Positions 56,547 through 64,000 of a DNA stretch of 64,000 nt are shown here, piece after piece. Each line of letters begins with the position of its first letter. Position 1 is the first letter of the stretch. Under the pieces are notes generated by a model. That model was given only the letters and a program-made list of their open reading frames with translations, did not search any database and was not told the origin of the DNA. Location of the stretch: assembly GCA_001510575.1 (NCBI GenBank), contig LNGK01000010.1, positions 62,001 to 126,000 on the forward strand, written 5' to 3'. The translations under genes were made by a program, and so were the position numbers. The DNA is from Knoxdaviesia capensis. Its lineage: Eukaryota > Ascomycota > Sordariomycetes > Microascales > Gondwanamycetaceae.

Positions 56547-58622
56547 ATGTCCCGGCCAATTCCAAGATACTCGGTGACATCGGAACATTTCTCGTCTGGG
56601 GGAACCTGGCTTGCCGATGGACCCTACCAACATGTTGTTTCCTCTCTCTGCGACTCGGATCCGCGTTTGCGACAACGCGATCCCAAAGCTTCTCTCCAGC
56701 GCGTGGGGTTTAGTGACATGGATGTTCGCGTCGCTGTACTCGAACATGATGGTGCCAATCGCGCTTATGGAACGGAGACGTCGGATGGCTTCCGTTGTGT
56801 CGCCGAGTTTAACGATCCGGAGCAGTTACGATCGTTTCTTGCGGCCCGACCCACTGGGCTTACCCCTGATGCGACGCCGTTGTCTACTCCAGCTATTGGA
56901 ACACCCAGTGCGTCGCCAAAATTTACCAACAGCTTGGTTGTTGATGATGAGAGCGTTGCCCCGCATGTTATCATCCAAACAACGCCAGCAACTCCTGTTG
57001 AAGGTTCCTCGTCGCTGCCGGATGCCCCCCCGGCCTCTCCACCGATAACTCCGCCGACCCCGGGCTCTGGGAAGCGAACTGTCTATCTTGTGGAAGGCCT
57101 CGGGCCTGGGTTTGTCGACGCCCTTGGAACCCACTTCGATCTGCACCCCGCCTTCTTTGTCGAGCATGAGCGTGTCGTGGTTCATAGCATGACCTGGCGC
57201 GGTGAGAGTGATGGCTTGCCGCTTCCTACGGTCCTCCGCACACGCGGGTACATGTCACTGCGATACTTTGAGGTGATTGCCTTTGACTCCGAGCCAACCG
57301 GCTGGCGATGGGTGTGTGCCGATACGGGGCGGCACGTTGGCGTATCGCGCTTCCTTCGCTGGGATACCCCGGATGACGGCGTCGACGAATTCATGGACGT
57401 TGGCGTGGCACGCCGGAAATGTGGCATGTGGTGGCGCAAATCTGAAGATGGCAGCGGCGGTTGGGACTGTATTGTGCTGTGCGACCCGCCGGTTCGCCGG
57501 ATCCGTACCGGGGATACCTACGAACACGAGATTACGGTGAACACCCGGCCGTACCAGGGTGGGTACATCGACTTTGTTCCTGCTGCAACCCAACTGCGAG
57601 CACGGGCCGGCCCACCGCGAACGAACCTCCTTGATGATCTCCGATTCTATCTCACTACTCACGGAGACCTCGTTTCTGCCGACGACCCTGCATCGTCAGT
57701 TGCTGTGTTTGCCTCCAAGATTATTGCGTCGCAGTTCCTCCGGCAGGCGGAGCACGTGCGCGCGACTTTGTCTGGTGTCTCTCGCGGACTCACCCGAAAA
57801 CAGGATCTTGCACAAATGGCAATGCAGAAAGTTGAGGCTCTGTGGAGTGATATGCAGGGCTGGGACCGCCGGATGGGCGAATATACCGAAGAGTTGGAGG
57901 GCATCATTGCCCAGTTGGGCGTGGCGAGTACTGCGTTGGGTACCTGGGCGCCCCTAGGATCCGGAGCTGGTGTTCCCCAGCCTGCCCCCGCAACGGCTTC
58001 TCGCCGCCAGCGACGCCGGGGCGTGTCTCCTCCAACCGCAGCTCTGCCAACCAATCTTCTACTGGGAGTATCTCCTAACGGGACCCGCCAAGCAAAACCC
58101 GACACGCTGTACCCCAGTGGCGGAAATCTTGCCTGGCTTGACGTATCGGCCGACTTCAGGTATCTCCACTCCCGGTTTGGAGAACTCAGACGCCGGGCAG
58201 AAAACCTTAACGCCGCAGTCACCGGACTTGCGAGTATCACCGGCAATCGTCTCTCGCATACCTCACAGCAGCACAGTGTCCGCGAGGCACGCAGCATGAA
58301 GGCTGTGACCCTCCTGGGCCTGGTATTCATTCCGCTGGCGTACACGGCATCGGTGTTCAGCATGTCCGATCCATACGGACCGGGCGGCTCGGACTTTTGG
58401 CAGTACTTTGCATTCTCGGTGCCCCTGATTCTGCTCGTTAGCGGGGCCTACTGGATTTTAGATCTCGGCATTACTGATCAGGGGACGACTTGGTCTGGTA
58501 GCCAGGCATGGAGGAAGATGAAGCCAGACTGGTGGCCCGCGGCGGCGAGGAAAAAGCCGAAGAAGACAGTCTCTTTCGCGGTCGGAGGCGAGAATGGTGA
58601 CATTGGAGTGAAGGACATGTGA
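56547..58622 (+). CDS. CorA-like membrane protein lacking the GMN motif
   Basis: Intronless, 691 aa. The frame stays open upstream of 56547 but has no ATG there, so MSRPIPRYSV is the start. A long soluble N-terminal region with a Pro/Thr/Ser linker (residues 105-170) leads into an alpha-helical stalk (VFASKIIASQFLRQAEHVRATL; MAMQKVEALWSDMQGWDRRMGEY) and two C-terminal membrane spans (VTLLGLVFIPLAYTASVFSM and WQYFAFSVPLILLVSGAYWIL), the CorA architecture. Active Mg2+ channels carry YGMN between the spans; here the site reads YGPGG. Fungi have many such divergent CorA-like proteins of unknown transport activity. Both membrane ends face the cytosol in the family. No function beyond the fold is claimed. 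Confidence 0.82.
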   Translation: MSRPIPRYSVTSEHFSSGGTWLADGPYQHVVSSLCDSDPRLRQRDPKASLQRVGFSDMDVRVAVLEHDGANRAYGTETSDGFRCVAEFNDPEQLRSFLAARPTGLTPDATPLSTPAIGTPSASPKFTNSLVVDDESVAPHVIIQTTPATPVEGSSSLPDAPPASPPITPPTPGSGKRTVYLVEGLGPGFVDALGTHFDLHPAFFVEHERVVVHSMTWRGESDGLPLPTVLRTRGYMSLRYFEVIAFDSEPTGWRWVCADTGRHVGVSRFLRWDTPDDGVDEFMDVGVARRKCGMWWRKSEDGSGGWDCIVLCDPPVRRIRTGDTYEHEITVNTRPYQGGYIDFVPAATQLRARAGPPRTNLLDDLRFYLTTHGDLVSADDPASSVAVFASKIIASQFLRQAEHVRATLSGVSRGLTRKQDLAQMAMQKVEALWSDMQGWDRRMGEYTEELEGIIAQLGVASTALGTWAPLGSGAGVPQPAPATASRRQRRRGVSPPTAALPTNLLLGVSPNGTRQAKPDTLYPSGGNLAWLDVSADFRYLHSRFGELRRRAENLNAAVTGLASITGNRLSHTSQQHSVREARSMKAVTLLGLVFIPLAYTASVFSMSDPYGPGGSDFWQYFAFSVPLILLVSGAYWILDLGITDQGTTWSGSQAWRKMKPDWWPAAARKKPKKTVSFAVGGENGDIGVKDM

Positions 58623-61151
58623 GTTGCATAGAGATGCTGGAATGTCCATCTTGGCGTTATGATTATGGAGTTATGATGGTGTTTCCGTTAAGTAGCTTCT
58701 ACCACTTATCAGCATCCATGGGGTGATCAGTTTGCATAGCATTGCGAGGGCTTTTGGCTTTAGTTACCTTCGGCATTAATACCATCAAATACAGTTTTGT
58801 GAGATAATGCGAATATACTCGTTGCGATGTGATGATACCACTGCGGCGCTGCGGCGAAGTACCGAGTACACAAGATAACTAGGTCTATAGGTATGATCCT
58901 AAGGACACTGTAGACCGGTACCTGACCGTGACTGCGCTTGAGAAACTCTCGGATGTTGCTTTGCGGCCAGGTAGGCGCGGTTTCTTCCGTGTTTCCCGGC
59001 CCCACTTCGGAACACCATTTACACGAAAGAAATGTTAGTTTTTAGAGATCTAACCTAGGGGCATTTAATACAGCGATACAGACTAAGTACTTGGAATTCC
59101 TGAGTACGTGAATCCTAGATGCTATGTTGTTTGGAACTCATGTGCTTTGTTATGTTCCCCTCGCCTACCGACCTAGATAAATACCTAGACTGGTTACTAA
59201 TATCAGCATATCTGTACGATATTTTCCATACCCTGTTGTTTATGTTCTCTTTCGAATCCTCCTTGCTCGATTCATTCAGACAAACAACTATCCTCGTATT
59301 GGATTCAATTATCGACTACTGGTCTTCTGTCCTTGATTCACTTCAATCCTAACAGGCAACTGAGTTTAAGGTGAACTCATATTTCTAGAACTCACACCGT
59401 GTCGGGTTTCCTTTACTACTTCTAATTTCCTCTAAATACGGCAACTCCTATTCAGTTCTCTTATGGGTTCGAGGGGATGCTAACTCTTTGAACTCTTATC
59501 CCCTTTTCCTCTCTTCTCCTTTTTAGCTCGAGATTTACTAGATTTAAGGATGCGGTATCTTTAGGACTTGACCGATCCCCGAAGCCGAAGCAACGATCCC
59601 CGAGTTGGATCCCATGCCTGATCCAGAGCCCGAGCTGTTGACGGCTGAAGCGGAATCGGTGTCTGAGGAGCAGGAGGCCGGTCCCGAAGTCAAGGACCCG
59701 TGGGGTTGCCACAGGCACCGCGGTCGGAGATCAGGGTCGTAAGCCCCGAGCCCGATGTCGTCGAGGACGTGGACGTGGACGTGGACGTGCAAAGGCGAAG
59801 GAGAAGGCTGGTGGTGAAGACGAGGGTAGTTGTGAGGGGGGAGATGATGAAGGTGACGGTGAACGTCGGGAGGAGTTAGCGGAGGGCGGCTGGTTTGCGG
59901 GCGGGTTTTGGGCGAACGTGATGGGACAAGAGTGGTTGTGGTGGCTTGCTTTTCGGTTTCAGGTTGGGTTTGGGTTGGGCTTGTGGTTGTGCTGGTGGTT
60001 GCTTGGGGACCGGACCGGATGGGGTCCGGAGTGGTTTGCCCTTGTGCTTTGGCCGTGGTTTTGCTCTTCTTGCTTTCTCCTTCTCCTTCTTTCTCTTGGG
60101 GTGTCTTCTGGAGCCGGCGTGCTTAGATATGTGTTACAGAAGTGAGAAATGTTTTACAAAATCGAGGATCAATAAATCAAGCTTCGAAGAATGATACATG
60201 CGCATGCTTGACCTGTATGTAGAAAGGTATAGTCATAGTAACGGCCCGTGTCCACTACAGATAGTATCAAGGAAGGCGATCGTAACTGCGGCGAATTTGG
60301 AGTCGAAAGGTGAGTTGGTTGGTATCTTGTGGAGATAAGACGGCCTTTGCTTAACAGGAGGCGATGAAAATGTTGATTCTATCGCGACTCTCATCACAGA
60401 TGAGGAGAACCATGTGAGCCATATATCATAGAACGTCACAAATAGAAGATGTGCTGTTTGTTGGGCTTGCTGTCAAGCCATGTATGTAGACTTATGACCA
60501 AATCGGAAGCTCGGAGCCGAGTCGGCAACGCTGAACGGGAATTGTGGGGCCGGCGTCCGCAATAGCGGCGGCCAGGATCTTCCAGAGGCAAAACTCTGGA
60601 TCTGTCACCCAACCATGGTCTTTTTGACTTAACGGCGCTTTTTGTGTGGGACCTGGAGTAAACTTCCTGGTTCAGCGGCGGAATTTCACTATGTACAGTA
60701 CATGTTATATGCATGGCACCATGGGCGGTGTTTTTGGATCCGGCTAGAAAAAGCCCAGGTCTGCGGAAGCGGCACAAGGACATGCAGCCAGCCTCCCCCC
60801 GCTAAGAAACCCAAACGTGATAAGGCACGAGCAAGTGATGTTGATATCCAGATTGTGGAGCTTGTGCTTGTTCGGCGGTAAGATATGACCGGGGAGAAAT
60901 CCATCTGGACTTTTCGTTCTTTTCGCTCCGACTTTTCTATTCTTCTTCCTTACACATGCCAGTTTTTTTTGCTGCTAAGAGTCTCTTTTCTTTTTCGTTG
61001 TATATCCTCCATGTATCTATCTGCGGACTTGAGAGTGCATATACTATTTTACTTGACATAGTGAAGGAACTGCAATTCCGGTTCACTCTACAGACCGCCA
61101 AACTCACACAGACACCTGAGCCGCACAGTCCGATCCAGGCCGGAATTCCAG
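58623..61151. other. Intergenic with an embedded GC-rich island
   Basis: 2.5 kb between the CorA-like and MFS genes. 58623-59570 and 60180-61150 are ordinary non-coding sequence, with TGTACAGTACA at 60692-60702. The middle part (59570-60145) is distinctly GC-rich with coding-like periodicity and is described separately. Confidence 0.5.
59572..60145 (+). other. GC-rich island, possible orphan or decayed gene
   Basis: Two overlapping open frames lie here. 59572-59742 encodes an acidic Pro/Glu-rich stretch (PIPEAEATIPELDP...). 59642-60145 is open for 167 codons: a basic first half with GRGRGRGR from four tandem GACGTG hexamers (59766-59789), a Gly/Glu middle, and a Trp-rich hydrophobic end (EWLWWLAFRFQVGF, WLCWWLLGD). 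Neither frame has a credible start codon and I recognise no family. It could be a spliced orphan gene, a decayed coding region, or a GC-rich non-coding segment. Confidence 0.3.
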
Positions 61152-63147
61152 ATGCAGCCTCCCCATGGACCGACTGTCTCGGTAAACACCCGCCCCGATG
61201 CCCGCCCGGACAGGACCGTCGTTCCGTCCCCAGAGGACAGCGATAGCGAAAATGTGTTCCAAATAGAAGAGGGCATGAAGAAGCCTACAGAACGACAGCC
61301 CATACGATGGCGAGACCTTCCAAATCGCAGCCAGTTGATCGTCATCACGTTGGCACGACTGAGTGAACCGCTAGTGCAGACCTCACTTCAGGTGTGTATC
61401 TTTTACGCCTCCCATGAGCATGGGTAAGATACCATAGGTACTAACTGAGCTGACATCATGTAGTCGTATATGTTCTACCAGTTGAAATGGTTTGACCCGA
61501 CCCAACCGGACTCGGTCATCTCTAGCCAGGCCGGAGTCATGCATGCGAGCTTCACGGCTGCTCAGTTCTTGACGGCGATGATGTGGGGCCGGATCGCCGA
61601 TTCGCCTCGTTTTGGCCGGAAAACGGTGTTGATGATTGGCCTTTTCGGCACATGTAAGTGTACAAGCACTCTATACCTGCATTCAATAGGCTCGGCTCTA
61701 ACAGGACAACTACAGCCGTATCGTGCGTGGGCTTCGGGTTCTCACGGACCTTTTGGCAAGCTCTGATTTTCCGGGTTCTGGGCGGAGCTACGAACGGAAA
61801 CGTCGGGGTTTTGCGAACAATGATCGGCGAAATTGTCCGGGAGAAGAGGTACCAGGCACGGGCCTTCTTGTTACTTCCCATGACGTTTAATATTGGTGTC
61901 ATCATAGGTCCGATTCTTGGTGGAATCCTCGCCGATCCTGCTGGGAGTTACCCGGAGTGGTTCGGGGGAATCAGCTTCTTTGAGAAGTACCCCTATGCCA
62001 CTCCGAACTTGCTGAGCGGACTGTTCCTCTTGTTGGCTACACTGTCTGTCTGGCTGGCTTTGGAAGAGGTGTGTTCTTCCACCCCCCCCTGTTGATATCA
62101 CACGGAGGATAGAATGAAGCTAATGTCTGGTCGCTGCTACAGACTCTCGATGCTAATCACGACGGACCCCCGGATCTTGGCACCCGAGTCGGCCGCGCCA
62201 TGTGGCAACGCATCCTCCGGCTCTTCTCATGGGGCCGCCCTTCTTCTCGACGATACGAACGCGTCGCTACCTACGAGGATGCCGCGAGCATTTACGAACC
62301 CACACGGGGCGGCCATCGCCGGGGAGACTCCGAAGAGATGCGACCGGTATCTCCGGTGGTTGCGCGGAAACCCCGAGGCCGGGCACGGTACACAAGACGC
62401 CTGGAGTTTCGCCGAATTTTCACGTCGAATGTCATTTTTGTGCTCATCTCCAACTTTCTTGTTGCTTATCACGTCGGCACCTTCAACCCTCTCTGGGTAG
62501 TGTTCCTGTCCACCCCGGTATACGACCCCGCCTCGCCGCCGCCGGCGCTCCCTAACGGTCCGGTTCTCCCATTCCGGTTTACCGGAGGCCTTGGGTTATC
62601 GGCCCGCGACGTTGGTATCGCTATGTCTATCATTGGAATTATCGGCATACCGCTCCAGTTATTTCTGTACCCGACAGTCTCAGAGCGCCTGGGGTCACTC
62701 AAGAGTTTCCGGCTGTCGATTCTGTGCTTCCCATTCGCATATTTCCTGATCCCATACCTGGCGTTGATCCCCAGTAACTCGGATTCACCGCCTCCCGGTC
62801 CAAAGGCCGGCTTCCTTGTTTGGGGAGCCATTGCGCTGGTCCTATGCATCCAGGTGCTTGGACGGACATTTGCCCTTCCCAGCCAAGCGATTCTCGTCAA
62901 CAATTCGTCGCCTCACCCAAGTGTTCTGGGGTCAGTGCACGGAATCGCGCAGAGTGTGAGCAGTGGATCAAGAACTATTGGCCCTATTGTTGGCGGATTT
63001 GTGTACGGGTTTGGGCTGAACAATGGAATTGTTGGCGCGGTGTGGTGGTCCATGAGTGTGGTAGCTATTTTGGGGGTTATTGCCAGCCTATTTGTCCGCG
63101 AAGGAGATGGGCATGAGATCCGGCTGGAGGGGGATGAGGAAGACTAA
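61152..63147 (+). CDS. Major facilitator superfamily transporter (ZIFL/Ycr023c-like)
   Basis: Exons 61152-61391, 61464-61653, 61716-62068 and 62143-63147 give 595 aa; joins are TSLQ/SYMFYQ, LFGT-S-VSCVGF and LALEE/TLDANHD. About twelve membrane spans in two halves are separated by a central cytosolic loop of roughly 85 residues rich in Arg (RYERVATYEDAAS... RRGDSEEMRP). MFS motif A is clear between spans 2 and 3: GRIADSPRFGRKTVL. The second half has a long hydrophilic loop after LSTPVYDP. The sequence resembles the fungal group containing yeast Ycr023c and plant zinc-induced-facilitator-like carriers. Substrate is unknown; there are no neighbouring biosynthetic genes to suggest one. Starts at the first ATG with a plausible N-terminus. 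Confidence 0.86.
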
Positions 63148-63666
63148 TGATGTTGAGTTTACATGATATCACGTCGGGGATGAGATATACGAAGTCATAT
63201 TTTTACACATAGTTTGATACCGATAGACACATAGAATGACCTCCGGAGTTGGAACGGCATGTAAGGCTGATAGAAACAAAATTCTATAGACATAATCATT
63301 TCCACACATACATCGGACAGCTCTGCAACGTACACGACTATATTACTTCTTCAACAAATTAAAGTGTTAGGGATTATATATCAGCGGATACCGAGGGGGA
63401 TATATGGGCAAATGGAGGGGAACAAAAGAAAGGTAGAGGGAAAAAACAAAGAAATCCCGAATAAAAGCGAATGAGAGCAAAACCGGCTGGACCGAACGGG
63501 GCGGCGAGAACAACATCCAAACTCTTCAACTCCCACTTTTGTGGCCGGACACCTACTGGCAACTTGTATATCTCGTGCTTTATATGTAGTACTGATGGGC
63601 CCATCCAATGCGGCTCCCCTACCAGCCAGAGAAGAGAAATACAAAGACTTATTAGCCAGCGATAGC
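63148..63666. other. Convergent 3' flanks, MFS gene and terminal gene
   Basis: About 520 bp, AT-rich, no coding potential seen. Presumed terminators of both genes. Confidence 0.5.
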
Positions 63667-63986
63667 TTAAGCGCCGTACCAGCCTCCAGCGCGCCAGCAG
63701 GCAGTGGCACTGGCGGCGTTGGTGAAGGTGGTGAACTGGGTTTGTCTAAGAGGAGAGAGATTGAATTAGTATCTTGATGCGACGAGACAGGTGGAGAACG
63801 GGGTTAAGGATACGTACCCAACCCACACAACTCCCGACACCTCGACAGTCTCGGTGACGAGGTTGGTCGCAGTGTAAGTCTCGACGCCTCCAGGAGGGTT
63901 GACGGTGAGCGTCTCGCCAGGGTGGAGACCACCCTCGCAGAGAGTGGCAGCGGGGGGCTTAACGGTGGTGGTGAGAGTGGTGAGGA
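63667..63986 (-). CDS. 3' part of a probable secreted or cell-wall protein (partial)
   Basis: Two exons are visible in transcript order, 63986-63818 and 63745-63667; the gene continues beyond the window, where 63987-64000 looks like the end of an intron (acceptor CACAG). The 82 complete codons seen read as a Thr/Val/Gly-rich, strand-prone sequence with two cysteines (LCEGG and ACWRAGG), ending GGWYGA. The intron between them has a GTACGT donor and a TACTAATTC branch site. The repeating TVLTTLTTT and TETVEVSG style is common in fungal cell-wall and secreted proteins, but signal peptide and family cannot be judged from this part. No GPI-type hydrophobic tail is present. Confidence 0.6.
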
Positions 63987-64000
63987 CTGTGCATGAGAAA

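Overview
The window looks like core chromosome of a filamentous ascomycete, probably Eurotiales (Aspergillus/Penicillium/Monascus-like; genus is inference). Genes carry short introns (about 50-110 nt) with GTAHGT-type donors and CTAAC branch sites, coding exons are GC-rich, core promoters are CT-rich, and the proteins belong to conserved fungal families. I see no transposon, CRISPR array, rRNA, convincing tRNA or biosynthetic cluster. Coordinates below come from my own splice modelling; the joined exon lengths are multiples of three for every complete model.

Layout. 1-11.6 kb: EXO5-type exonuclease V (+), a 3.9-kb gene-free stretch, a MARVEL-domain membrane protein (+), and a Pom33/TMEM33 nucleoporin (-). 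13-20 kb: a Ctk2-type cyclin (-), a candidate 47-aa secreted peptide (-), palmitoyl-protein thioesterase (+), and a Utp30-type ribosomal-L1-domain protein (-). 21.6-35.3 kb: Hsp88/Sse1 (+), eIF5B (-), and a large MMS1_N/CPSF-A-like protein (-). 35.3-41.4 kb: a gene-poor divergent intergenic region. 41.4-46 kb: a Gyp8-type TBC Rab-GAP (+) facing Vps52 of the GARP tether (-). 46.8-55.2 kb: eIF5A (+), Rrn7 (+), ubiquitin-eL40 (+), a Yip1-family protein (+) and a mitochondrial rhodanese (-). 56.5-64 kb: a degenerate CorA-like protein (+), a GC-rich island of unclear coding status, an MFS transporter (+), and the 3' end of a probably secreted protein (-).

How the genes relate. Five genes serve ribosome production or translation (Utp30-like, eIF5B, eIF5A, Rrn7, ubiquitin-eL40). 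All five have TTAGGG/AACCCTA telobox-like sites within about 0.15-0.9 kb upstream, suggesting shared Tbf1-type control, although such sites also occur next to other genes. Vps52 and the TBC protein both act in Golgi/endosome traffic, as does the Yip protein. The rest are unrelated housekeeping neighbours.

The most unusual things seen are at gene-structure level: a ubiquitin-eL40 start codon split by an intron and followed by a 7-nt exon, a 16-nt microexon in POM33, two introns that are in frame and stop-free, a PIP-box-like motif in exonuclease V, an SDEL C-terminus on the thioesterase, and a dispersed TACAGTACAGTA-type motif confined to non-coding DNA. I found no convincing new multi-gene system.
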